Source of the DNA: an uncultured Collinsella sp.
Lineage (GTDB): Bacteria; Actinomycetota; Coriobacteriia; Coriobacteriales; Coriobacteriaceae
NCBI GenBank assembly: GCA_900555815.1
Contig: USMR01000022.1
Location: 1 to 8,918 of the forward strand
Direction of reading: 5' to 3'
DNA length: 8,918 nucleotides
Shown here in pieces: positions 1 through 5,646 of the stretch. Numbering within the stretch: the first letter of the stretch is position 1; each line of letters starts with the position of its first letter. A model generated the notes under the pieces. The model searched no databases, was not told the origin of the DNA, and worked only from the letters and a program-made list of their open reading frames with translations. A program made the translations under genes and the position numbers.

Positions 1-185
1 ATGTTGGCGGCCTTGGCCTTGGTGATGACGGTGGCCAGACGGGAGTTATAGGCGGGGTCTGCACTGCCGCCCTCCTTCACCGCGACGATCAGCTCTTTGG
101 CAATCTTGGTGAAGGCTGCCGCGCGCTTGGCGTCCTGCGCGCCCTTACGATGCTTGGTTGTGGCCCACTTAGAGTGTCCGGACAT
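1..185 (-). CDS. yebC: YebC/PmpR-family transcriptional/translation regulator, N-terminal part (cut by window edge)
   Basis: Only the first 61 residues are visible; the gene runs off the left edge. The protein begins [20 protein letters not shown], the hallmark N-terminus of the YebC/TACO1 family (SGHSKWxxIKHKK), followed by the usual helical stretch ending in VITKAKAAN. The ATG at 185-183 is preceded by an AGGAGA Shine-Dalgarno (191-196) five bases upstream, which fixes the start. Family members are cytosolic proteins of about 240-250 residues. Some have been described as DNA-binding regulators (PmpR), and more recent work on the family points to a role in translation of difficult (for example proline-rich) stretches. 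Which role applies here cannot be told from the fragment. It lies 165 bp downstream of the DUF6020-like gene on the same strand, with AT-rich promoter-like sequence in between. Family assignment is secure; function is known only by family. Confidence 0.95.
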   Translation of the reverse strand, partial: MSGHSKWATTKHRKGAQDAKRAAAFTKIAKELIVAVKEGGSADPAYNSRLATVITKAKAAN

Positions 186-234
186 ACGTGTCTCCTATCG
201 GTTTCGACCTAAAGCCCAGCGCAGATGCTCGGGC

Positions 235-259
235 AATATAAACAAACGTCGTTATGATA
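235..259 (-). promoter_or_regulatory. candidate promoter region of yebC
   Basis: The 165-bp gap upstream of yebC holds the only AT-rich patch nearby. On the minus strand it offers two -10-like hexamers, TATCAT (254-259) and TATATT (235-240), each 5/6 to the consensus. Neither has a convincing -35 at 16-18 bp; the best is TTTATC, 3/6, ahead of TATCAT. A start site near 228-248 would give a 40-60 nt leader before the AGGAGA ribosome site. This is a weak call from composition and position. Confidence 0.25.
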
Positions 260-315
260 TACCTACTGGCCTGCGAGATAAACCCCAAAATGAAGGCGTC
301 GTGATGATGACCCCT

Positions 316-349
316 TTGGTGCAAAGAAACCTGACCCCCAATGCACCAA
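316..349. repeat. REP-like hairpin A with CCTGACCCC box, at the stop codon of the DUF6020-like gene
   Basis: TTGGTGCA (316-323) pairs perfectly with TGCACCAA (342-349); the 18-base loop contains CCTGACCCCC (330-339). One end of the stem lies within two bases of the TAA (351-353) of the minus-strand membrane-protein gene. No T-run follows on that strand (the downstream sequence is rich in GGGG and CATCATCAC), so it is not a canonical rho-independent terminator, although it could protect the mRNA 3' end. The loop box matches those in hairpins B and C except for A in place of T. Confidence 0.6.
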
Positions 350-350
350 G

Positions 351-2534
351 TTAGGACCAGAGGAAGTCGCTGCGGGTGACGGTGGCGCCGATGGCGAAGG
401 GCATGCAGGCGATGACCGGATACAGGTAGCGCATGTAGGTCGAGCCGTTGCACGGGCCAATCAGACACACGGCAAGCACGCCCAGCAGCGGCACCCAAAT
501 GGCCAGCCCGCGCCACGAATGACGACGTAGCAGATAGACCACCACGGCGATCATGATCCACACATAGGTGGCCGAGCTCATGGTGAGCGAGATAAACGGG
601 ATGCGTTGTACTGCCACGCGATACAGGTTGATCAGGTGGTCGCACCAGCGCACAACCTTGCTATCGACCGGATGGAAGTCGAAGTACTTGAGGTTATCGG
701 GCTTCGCCATGATCTCGGCACTGCGTGCCGTGCTGTAGACCCATGCGTCGCGAGCGCTCGGATAAAAATACCCATAGTAGTTATTGATGAGCGCCGAGAT
801 ATAGCACCCGGGGTCCTTTTTGAACATCTGGGCCCACACCTCAAAATAGGCCTTGATGTCCTCCTGCGAGGCGTACTCGTTAAAGCAATTTTTGACGGCG
901 TCCGACTTATCCGGGTTGTAACGGCGGCCCAGGTTCTCGTACTTGAGCACACGGTCGATCACGGCACGCTCTTCGTCGGTCACCAAGCCGTCGCAAGGAG
1001 CCTCCACGATGGTGCCGTCCTCCTTAACCGTGGGGTTGACGCCCGAGTTGAGGCCGTCGTGCTTTTGGACAAAACGAGCCGTCTGCTGGAACGGAATCGA
1101 GAGGATTTCGCGCTTGGAACCAGGCGTGATGTCGTGTGCCGGCATAAAGACCTTGGTGAAGTACATATTAGAGGCAAGGCAGAGTGCAAGCACCGCAAGA
1201 ACTCCCACCCAGCGGAAACGCGGGGTGGCGCCCGAAGGCGCAGCACCAGCCTGCTTGGCTGCACGACGAGCCACATGCACGTCCCATGCGCAAAAAGCTG
1301 CCGCGATTACGCATGCCGCCAGGGGAAACACCAGGCCGCCGTTGCGCAGAAACGTGGAACCCATGGCACCCAGAGCGAGCAGCAGCCAATCATGGCGCGC
1401 AAAGAGCATAGGCCTCTGTTCGCCTGCACGCTCGGCATTGGCATCGCGACGGGGCAGGCCGCAGGCCACGAGCTTCACGGTCTGCACCAACAGCATCAAA
1501 AACGCGTCGGCAAACAGCACGTCTTTGGTAAGCAAGGCCGCGTAGTTGGAGAACATGGGCATAAACACAAAGAACAGCAGGATTACGCCGCGGACCGGCA
1601 GGCTCACGCCCAGCTTGCGCAGCGACGAGATTGAATAGGCCATGCAGGCGGCCGTAATGACGAACTGAGCGCTGGTGTAGATGGCAAGACCTGCGTTGGC
1701 GCTGTTGAACAGTGAAAGCCCCAGCTGGACGCACGAACCGATGATAGCCGTGTGCACCACGGGATGATGTCCGTTGAGCAACACATTGGGATTGAGCAGA
1801 CGCAGGTAGTCACTCGTGCCGTTGGGGTAGTTGAACCACTGGCGAATCTGCGCACCCGTGTCTCCCATAAAAAGGCCGGGCAGCGAAGCGATGAGCGTGG
1901 GCGCCCAGGCGACCATAAGCACCAGGAAGGGCCCGGCAAAGGGATGGACCGAGAGCACGGCGTGAGCCACACGCCATACGCGGCCAAAGTGCGCTTCAGA
2001 AAACGGAATGCGCCGAGAGCTCAACCAATCTAGACACTCAAAGGCGAGGTAGAAGGCAACGACCGCCAAGAGCATCCAGCCCGCACCGCCTATCCAGGCG
2101 CAGATGATGCGGGCCTTGTCGCCAAGGACAATCTCGGCCGAGTCGGTGAGGTCGTAGCTGCGGCCAAACACCATGCAGACGGCAAAGAACAGCGACGGAA
2201 GGATCACCGAGGGACGCCAAGCGTCGCCGCGGCCAAAGAATACGTAGCGAAGCGGCAGCGTGAGCAGGCAGGCAAGCGCAAGCAGCATGACCGCGTCGGT
2301 ATGGCCGGCAAACGAGAGGAGCACCTCGTAACACACGTACAGCATGCCCGAGGCTTTGGGGTCAATCGCCAAGACTGCGTTGCTCGACACCGGGGCGGGA
2401 TCGATGGAAAACGCCGTGGTCGCCAACAGCGCGAGCAAAAATGCGATGAGCGTCTGCTTGGCGGGATAGCGCTTAAACCAGACGATGCGGGCAGCGTCGC
2501 GCGCAGCCGTTGTGGAGAGATCGGAATCCTTCAC
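351..2534 (-). CDS. polytopic membrane protein, DUF6020-like / GT-C glycosyltransferase-like, function unknown
   Basis: The protein has 727 residues, starting at a GTG (2534-2532); an AAAGG (2546-2550) eleven bases upstream is a modest ribosome site and no better in-frame start is seen. About a dozen hydrophobic segments lie at roughly 27-45, 66-100, 108-124, 144-170, 197-219, 260-300, 313-331, 337-357, 382-415, 440-458, 645-669 and 676-716. A polar, probably extracytoplasmic domain spans about 465-640. Conserved-looking loop motifs are MGDTG (223-227) after TM5, NGHHPVVHT (254-262), KDVLFAD (337-343), LRNGG (396-400) and CNGSTYMRYLYP (695-706). An acidic loop motif early, an HH motif, a KD pair before a helix and a C-terminal RYLYP fit my recollection of DUF6020-type proteins and of GT-C fold lipid-linked sugar transferases in general. 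The enzymatic role is inference: no substrate or reaction can be named. It lies downstream of lgt on the same strand, separated by a pair of REP-like hairpins, and ends at hairpin A. An O-antigen or wall-teichoic-like polymer modifier would be a plausible alternative description. Confidence 0.8.
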   Translation of the reverse strand: MKDSDLSTTAARDAARIVWFKRYPAKQTLIAFLLALLATTAFSIDPAPVSSNAVLAIDPKASGMLYVCYEVLLSFAGHTDAVMLLALACLLTLPLRYVFFGRGDAWRPSVILPSLFFAVCMVFGRSYDLTDSAEIVLGDKARIICAWIGGAGWMLLAVVAFYLAFECLDWLSSRRIPFSEAHFGRVWRVAHAVLSVHPFAGPFLVLMVAWAPTLIASLPGLFMGDTGAQIRQWFNYPNGTSDYLRLLNPNVLLNGHHPVVHTAIIGSCVQLGLSLFNSANAGLAIYTSAQFVITAACMAYSISSLRKLGVSLPVRGVILLFFVFMPMFSNYAALLTKDVLFADAFLMLLVQTVKLVACGLPRRDANAERAGEQRPMLFARHDWLLLALGAMGSTFLRNGGLVFPLAACVIAAAFCAWDVHVARRAAKQAGAAPSGATPRFRWVGVLAVLALCLASNMYFTKVFMPAHDITPGSKREILSIPFQQTARFVQKHDGLNSGVNPTVKEDGTIVEAPCDGLVTDEERAVIDRVLKYENLGRRYNPDKSDAVKNCFNEYASQEDIKAYFEVWAQMFKKDPGCYISALINNYYGYFYPSARDAWVYSTARSAEIMAKPDNLKYFDFHPVDSKVVRWCDHLINLYRVAVQRIPFISLTMSSATYVWIMIAVVVYLLRRHSWRGLAIWVPLLGVLAVCLIGPCNGSTYMRYLYPVIACMPFAIGATVTRSDFLWS

Positions 2535-2554
2535 AGTCCAAAGAGCCTTTCTAG

Positions 2555-2593
2555 AAACCTGCCAAAAAGGGACAGGTTTATTTTGGCAGGTTT
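2555..2593. repeat. REP-like hairpin B (box in minus orientation), upstream of the DUF6020-like gene
   Basis: AAACCTGCCAAAA (2555-2567) pairs with TTTTGGCAGGTTT (2581-2593), a perfect 13-bp stem around a 13-base loop that holds GGGACAGG (2569-2576). The minus-strand reading of that box is CCTGTCCC. The stem ends four bases from the putative AAAGG ribosome site of the downstream membrane-protein gene. The loop also repeats part of the arm (CAGGTTT), which allows an alternative pairing. On the plus strand the stem is followed by TTTTAT, but there is no plus-strand gene to terminate. Confidence 0.75.
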
Positions 2594-2634
2594 TATCTGG
2601 GGAAACGTTACGGTTCTGTCATCGTTGCCCAGCG

Positions 2635-2671
2635 AACCACCACAAAGGTGCCTGTCCCCTTTGTGGTGGTT
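2635..2671. repeat. REP-like hairpin C (box in plus orientation), overlapping the lgt stop codon
   Basis: AACCACCACAAAGG (2635-2648) pairs with CCTTTGTGGTGGTT (2658-2671), a perfect 14-bp stem with a 9-base loop TGCCTGTCC; the box CCTGTCCCC spans 2651-2659. The last two bases of the stem are part of the lgt stop codon (TAA, 2672-2670). On the minus strand no T-run follows, so termination would not be of the standard intrinsic type. It lies in inverted orientation to hairpin B about 41 bp away. Confidence 0.75.
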
Positions 2672-3491
2672 AGGCGTCGAGGTAGATGCGCTGGGGACGG
2701 TTGTGGCGGAGGGCAAAGATGACGAGCGCCAGACCCGCGATTACAAGCGGCAGGCTCAGCAGCTGACCCATGGTGATAACGCCACCCAGCAGATAGCCCA
2801 GCTGTGCATCGGGCACGCGCACAAACTCAATCAAAAAGCGAACGATGCCGTACCCCATCACGAACACGCCCATAAACGTGCCTTGGGGCAGTAGCGGCTT
2901 TTTGCGGCTGAGCACCTGCAGAATGCAAAAGAGCACGATGCCCTCAAGAAATGCCTCGTAGAGCTGGGAGGGATGACGCGGCATATCGCCCGCAGTCCCG
3001 CCAAAGACCACGCCCCATGGCAGATCGGTCGGCTTACCCCACAGCTCACCGTTCACGAAGTTGGCGCAACGTCCCAGGCACAGCGCCAGCGGAGCACCGA
3101 TAACTGCAAGGTCGGCAATGGTCCATGCGTCGAGCTTGTACATGCGGCACACGAGCACGCCGCCGATGATGCCGCCCACCAGGCCGCCATGGAAACTCAT
3201 GCCGCCTTCGTTGGGGGCAAAGATCTCGAGCGGATGCGCCCAGTAGTAGCCGTCGCCGTAAAAGATGACGTAGAACAGGCGGGCGCCAATGATAAGGCCA
3301 AAGACCACACCGACCACGACACTCGTCAGGTCGTCAATCGTGATGTTAAAGCCCCAGCGACGCTGCGTGCGGTACATGACGACCGCCGTGAGCAGGGCGC
3401 CGACCACGTAGGCCAGGCCGTACCAGTAGATGGTGATGGGGCCCGCCGAGATCGCGACGGGATCAAGCATATGGTAGAAGTCGTTGAGCAT
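2670..3491 (-). CDS. lgt: prolipoprotein diacylglyceryl transferase
   Basis: This membrane enzyme transfers the diacylglyceryl group of phosphatidylglycerol to the lipobox cysteine of prelipoproteins, the first step of bacterial lipoprotein maturation. The 273-residue protein shows the family signature GRCANFVNGELWG (140-152; G-R-x-x-N-[FL]-x-N-x-E). It also has HGGLVGG (101-107), with the conserved His, RHPSQLYEA (172-180) and YGIVRFLIEFVR (214-225). Several hydrophobic helices span about 21-40, 55-77, 104-115, 182-195, 203-219 and 244-261. Length is typical of the family. I chose the ATG at 3491 because AGGAGG lies six bases upstream (about 3498-3503); an upstream in-frame Met would add 20 residues without a comparable ribosome site and with no similarity to Lgt. 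The start lies 109 bp downstream of the Nfu-type gene. The stop codon overlaps hairpin C. Confidence 0.97.
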   Translation of the reverse strand: MLNDFYHMLDPVAISAGPITIYWYGLAYVVGALLTAVVMYRTQRRWGFNITIDDLTSVVVGVVFGLIIGARLFYVIFYGDGYYWAHPLEIFAPNEGGMSFHGGLVGGIIGGVLVCRMYKLDAWTIADLAVIGAPLALCLGRCANFVNGELWGKPTDLPWGVVFGGTAGDMPRHPSQLYEAFLEGIVLFCILQVLSRKKPLLPQGTFMGVFVMGYGIVRFLIEFVRVPDAQLGYLLGGVITMGQLLSLPLVIAGLALVIFALRHNRPQRIYLDA

Positions 3492-3515
3492 GTCGACCCT
3501 CCTACTCCCTACATA

Positions 3516-3556
3516 CAAATGCGGCCGCGGGCCTTGCGCTCGCAGCCGCATATTTG
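3516..3556 (-). terminator. imperfect GC-rich hairpin between the Nfu-type gene and lgt
   Basis: GCGGCCGCG (3521-3529) can pair with CGCAGCCGC (3541-3549) with one G-U pair and an 11-base loop; flanking AAAT/ATATTT can extend the stem with a two-base bulge. Read on the minus strand it comes about 45 bases after the Nfu-type stop and is followed by ATTTGTATG, only a poor U-tract. It may be a weak terminator or attenuator ahead of lgt, or a leader structure. It ends about 12 bases from the lgt ribosome site. Confidence 0.35.
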
Positions 3557-3600
3557 GGCGTAACGTCTATGCGGAGTATGCCGTCCGCAGCTTTCGCATC

Positions 3601-3879
3601 TTAGAACGGCGCGTACTCGTCGTACAGGTCCTCGGCCTCGCCGGAAGCATTGACCTGCTCAACGCGGGTAACGCCGGGCACATGCTCCTTCAGGATACGC
3701 TCAATACCCATGGACAGGGTCAGCGAGCTCATGGGGCAGCCGGCGCAGGCGCCCTGCAGTTCCAGTTTGACGACGCCCTCATCGTCGACGCCCACATACT
3801 CCATATCGCCGCCGTCGGCCTGCAGGTTGGGGCGGATCTCTTCAAGAACCTTCTTAAGCAGCTCTTCGTTAACAGCCAC
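3601..3879 (-). CDS. NifU-like C-terminal domain (Nfu-type) iron-sulfur cluster scaffold protein
   Basis: The protein has 92 residues and consists of a single Nfu domain. It starts at a GTG (3879-3877) with AAAGGAG seven bases upstream. It has the family pattern: an N-terminal helix (LLKKVLEEIRPNLQADGGDMEYV), a beta sheet with LELQGACAGCPMSSLTL, and the CxxC pair C45/C48 that binds a [4Fe-4S] cluster at a subunit interface in characterised homologues. The C-terminal tail (EDLYDEYAPF) is acidic. It probably carries and delivers Fe-S clusters in the cytosol. Neither the IscU-like N-terminal domain nor the ferredoxin domain of full NifU is present, which is normal for stand-alone Nfu proteins in Gram-positives. 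Neighbours do not show an Fe-S operon, so it is likely expressed alone. Family certain; client proteins unknown. Confidence 0.93.
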   Translation of the reverse strand: MAVNEELLKKVLEEIRPNLQADGGDMEYVGVDDEGVVKLELQGACAGCPMSSLTLSMGIERILKEHVPGVTRVEQVNASGEAEDLYDEYAPF

Positions 3880-3901
3880 AGGGGCTCCTTTCTCACAATA
3901 A

Positions 3902-3917
3902 CGCGGGCACGCCCGCG
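3902..3917. promoter_or_regulatory. GC-rich palindrome in the leader of the Nfu-type gene
   Basis: CGCGGGC (3902-3908) and GCCCGCG (3911-3917) form a perfect 7-bp inverted repeat with a 2-base centre. It sits about 15 bases upstream of the AAAGGAG of the Nfu-type gene and just downstream of a possible -10 (TAACAT on the minus strand, near 3928-3933). Such a tight palindrome fits a repressor site better than an RNA hairpin, because a 2-base loop must open the innermost pairs. The role is inference. Confidence 0.3.
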
Positions 3918-4019
3918 GACAGAAGCTATGTTACTACAGCCATGTACCCGCTCACGAGCCGTCCATGCGCGCAGACGCGACTTTCACGAGTAGTCAATTT
4001 GGGACGGGGCTCTTTGAGC

Positions 4020-4048
4020 TGCGTTCGTCGCCAGATAGCGACAACGCA
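4020..4048. repeat. imperfect hairpin after the dCMP deaminase gene
   Basis: TGCGTT (4020-4025) plus GTCGC (4027-4031) pair with GCGAC (4038-4042) plus AACGCA (4043-4048); one C is bulged and the loop is CAGATA. It follows the dCMP deaminase stop by two bases on the minus strand. The downstream sequence (GCTCAAAGAGCCCC) lacks a U-tract, so it is not a canonical terminator but may mark the mRNA 3' end. Confidence 0.4.
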
Positions 4049-4050
4049 TA

Positions 4051-4575
4051 TTACTGCTGAGCCTGTCCCCCGGTACCAATCTGGACATCGACGATGACCT
4101 GGCGGTAGCTGATGCCGCAGGAGTCGAGAATGCGGCGGCTGATACGGCCGTCATCGGTGTCGGCATACTTATTGTCCAGGTAGACGACCTCGCCCACGCC
4201 CACCTGCGCCAGAATCTTGGCGCAGTCGTGGCACGGGAACAGCGTGACGTAGACCGTGGAACCCTCGAGGTCTTTGAGCGAGCCGCGGTAGTTGAGCACG
4301 GCGTTTGCCTCGGCATGCACCACGTAGTTGTGCTTGTCCTGCAACGGGTCATCGCTCGTACCCCACGGGAAAAAGTCGTCGTTGAGCGCCGAGGGCGTAC
4401 CGTTGTAGCCCACCGAAAGGATGCGGTGGTTGGTGTTGGCGATGCACGCGCCCACCTGCGTGTTGGGGTCCTTACTGCGGCGCTGCGCGGCGATGGCCAC
4501 GCTCATAAAGAACTCGTCCCAGCTAATGACGTCGCGGCGCTTGCCCGACGCAGTTTGATGAAGATCGTCCGACAT
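4051..4575 (-). CDS. deoxycytidylate (dCMP) deaminase family protein
   Basis: This predicted cytosolic zinc enzyme deaminates dCMP to dUMP, the precursor of dTMP. In 174 residues it shows the cytidine/deoxycytidylate deaminase zinc site: VHAEANAVL (86-94, with zinc-binding H87 and proton-shuttling E89) and PCHDCAK (114-120, C115 and C118). The N-terminal block is typical of dCMP deaminases and ComEB-like proteins: WDEFFMSVAIAAQRRSKDPN, then VGACIA and YNGTPS. I start it at the ATG at 4575 with GGAGG about eight bases upstream. A 26-residue longer start would reach across the promoter at 4610-4618 and has no family similarity. The last codons (GTGGQAQQ) contain a copy of the CCTGTCCCC box found in the REP-like hairpins. 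A ComEB-type role in DNA uptake is less likely, since no com genes are near. Confidence 0.93.
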   Translation of the reverse strand: MSDDLHQTASGKRRDVISWDEFFMSVAIAAQRRSKDPNTQVGACIANTNHRILSVGYNGTPSALNDDFFPWGTSDDPLQDKHNYVVHAEANAVLNYRGSLKDLEGSTVYVTLFPCHDCAKILAQVGVGEVVYLDNKYADTDDGRISRRILDSCGISYRQVIVDVQIGTGGQAQQ

Positions 4576-4609
4576 GCCAGACACCTCCGAAATCGCAATA
4601 GTTTGACCC

Positions 4610-4618
4610 ATTGTAGCA
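4610..4618 (-). promoter_or_regulatory. extended -10 promoter of the dCMP deaminase gene
   Basis: On the minus strand this reads TGCTACAAT, a TG-n extended -10 followed by TACAAT (5/6 to TATAAT), 35 bases upstream of the chosen ATG. No good -35 is visible, which is usual for extended -10 promoters. The predicted start site near 4603 leaves a leader of about 28 nt with the GGAGG. It suggests that this gene is transcribed independently of coaX. Confidence 0.5.
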
Positions 4619-4655
4619 GGTGAAAGGTAGGGGCGCTTATCCCACCGCCCCACCG

Positions 4656-5507
4656 CTACGCGCGGCGGGGCTTTTGGTTGATGTGGTAGAGCTCGGCGAG
4701 GCCCCGCAGCGTCAGCGCGTCGTCGACCGTCAGACTATGGCCGACCAGCGCCGCAAGCGCCTTGGCATCGTCGCCGGTAATGACGATGGGCACATCGCCC
4801 TCCCCCGCGGCCTTGGTCGCGCGCATCTCGGCAAGCACCATGTCGAGCATGCCGTCGATGCGGGCCACCTCGCCCAGAACCACGCCCGAGCGCATGGCCT
4901 CACGCGTGTTGCGGCCGATGACGTGTGTCGGCGCCGAGGGCTCAACCTGAGGCAGGCGCGCTGCTGCCGCCGAAAGCGAACGGGCGCCGAGGGCCAGGCC
5001 TGGCGCGATAACGCCGCCGACAAAGGTACCGTGCGCGTCGATGACCTCGATATTGGTCGTCGTGCCCAGGTCGATCACGATGCACGGCGAGCCGTAGACG
5101 GCGCGGGCCGCCACGGCGTCGGCGATGCGGTCGGGACCGATCTCGGCCGGGTCATCGTAGTGCACGGGTATGCCGGTCTTGAGGCCCGGCCCCACCGTGA
5201 GCACGCGCCCCGTGCAGGTACGGGAAAGTGCCGCCTTCCACGGGCGCTCGAGCGCCGGGACCACGCAGCTCAGCACAGCAGCCGCGGGCACAAGCGCACC
5301 CGGCATGCCCGCATCGGCCGCCAGTGCGGCCATGACCTGCACGAGACGCATGCGTGCCTCGTCTGCTGTGATGCTCGACGGCGTGGTGATCTCGCACGTC
5401 GCAAGCGGGCATTCCTGTGCCGCGGCCGAATCCTCGGCAAACAGGCCAAAGCGAATGAACGTGTTGCCCACGTCGACCGTCAATATATATGTGCACCCAT
5501 TAAGCAT
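4656..5507 (-). CDS. coaX: type III pantothenate kinase
   Basis: This cytosolic kinase catalyses the first step of coenzyme A synthesis, phosphorylating pantothenate to 4'-phosphopantothenate. The 283-residue protein has the ASKHA-fold motifs of CoaX. DVGNT (12-16) is the phosphate-binding loop near the N-terminus, and IGPDRIADAVAA (123-134) matches the GADRI motif with its catalytic Asp (here D126, with Pro in place of the common Ala). VIDLGTTTNIEVID (144-157) and GGVIAPGLALGARSLSAAAARLP (164-186) follow. Late motifs are IGRNTREAMRSGVVLG and VITGDDAKAL. I chose the ATG at 5507 because AAAGGAG lies about eight bases upstream (5515-5522); an 18-residue extension is unlike the family. The gene is divergent from the OPT transporter and 80 bp upstream of the dCMP deaminase. 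CoaX enzymes are typically not feedback-inhibited by CoA, unlike CoaA. Confidence 0.95.
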   Translation of the reverse strand: MLNGCTYILTVDVGNTFIRFGLFAEDSAAAQECPLATCEITTPSSITADEARMRLVQVMAALAADAGMPGALVPAAAVLSCVVPALERPWKAALSRTCTGRVLTVGPGLKTGIPVHYDDPAEIGPDRIADAVAARAVYGSPCIVIDLGTTTNIEVIDAHGTFVGGVIAPGLALGARSLSAAAARLPQVEPSAPTHVIGRNTREAMRSGVVLGEVARIDGMLDMVLAEMRATKAAGEGDVPIVITGDDAKALAALVGHSLTVDDALTLRGLAELYHINQKPRRA

Positions 5508-5534
5508 CGTCGACGCTCCTTTCGTCTGCCCAGC

Positions 5535-5540
5535 AGTATA
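5535..5540 (-). promoter_or_regulatory. -10 element of the coaX promoter
   Basis: The minus strand reads TATACT (5/6 to TATAAT), 28 bases upstream of the coaX ATG. It would give a very short leader with the AAAGGAG at 5515-5522. The -35 is poor: ATGACT (5561-5556) is 4/6 but only 15 bp away, and that hexamer is one arm of the palindrome at 5556-5573. Confidence 0.4.
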
Positions 5541-5555
5541 TCGCCTACCTAAACC

Positions 5556-5573
5556 AGTCATCCCAAAATGACT
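5556..5573. promoter_or_regulatory. candidate operator palindrome between coaX and the OPT transporter
   Basis: AGTCAT (5556-5561) and ATGACT (5568-5573) form a perfect 6-bp inverted repeat around a 6-base centre CCCAAA. It lies between the divergent -10 elements at 5535-5540 (minus) and 5584-5589 (plus), the place where a dimeric regulator could control one or both promoters. No regulator gene is adjacent, so this rests on symmetry and position only. Confidence 0.35.
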
Positions 5574-5583
5574 AGCTTGCGGC

Positions 5584-5589
5584 TATACT
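5584..5589 (+). promoter_or_regulatory. -10 element of the OPT transporter promoter
   Basis: TATACT, 5/6 to TATAAT, is the only good -10 in the 191-bp divergent region on the plus strand. The hexamer 17 bp upstream (TCCCAA) is a poor -35, so an activator or an alternative promoter is possible. Start near 5596 would give a leader of about 100 nt before the gene. Confidence 0.4.
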
Positions 5590-5646
5590 GGTGCGCGGTC
5601 GTTTGCGAGCTCACGCGGCGGCCCTTGGTAACCCGACTTCCCGCAC

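Noticed and set aside
316..349. Hairpin A as a rho-independent terminator of the DUF6020-like gene
   Set aside because: No U-tract follows on the minus strand and the stem is only 8 bp with an 18-base loop. The shared loop box fits a repeat element better.
606..1634. Long plus-strand open frame (342 codons) opposite the DUF6020-like gene
   Set aside because: It is rich in His, Arg and Gln with no hydrophobic or domain pattern, has no good ribosome site, and lies wholly antisense to a convincing membrane protein. It is a by-product of GC-rich codon use.
2555..2671. The repeated hairpins as a CRISPR array
   Set aside because: There are only two units, with different arms and inverted box orientation; there are no direct repeats with equal spacers and no cas genes.
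3489..3503. Matching start regions of lgt and coaX (AGGAG, then GTCGAC, then ATG-CT)
   Set aside because: The shared part is a ribosome site plus a six-base palindrome at slightly different spacing (lgt here, coaX at 5505-5520). Two cases are too few to suggest a regulatory element, and the genes are unrelated.
4051..4653. Longer N-terminus of the dCMP deaminase (26 extra residues)
   Set aside because: It would span the extended -10 at 4610-4618, has no ribosome site as good as GGAGG before 4575, and the extra residues do not resemble the family.
4620..5552. Long plus-strand open frame (310 codons) opposite coaX
   Set aside because: Composition is Arg/His/Ala-rich and shows no motif, whereas the minus strand encodes a complete CoaX with all expected motifs.
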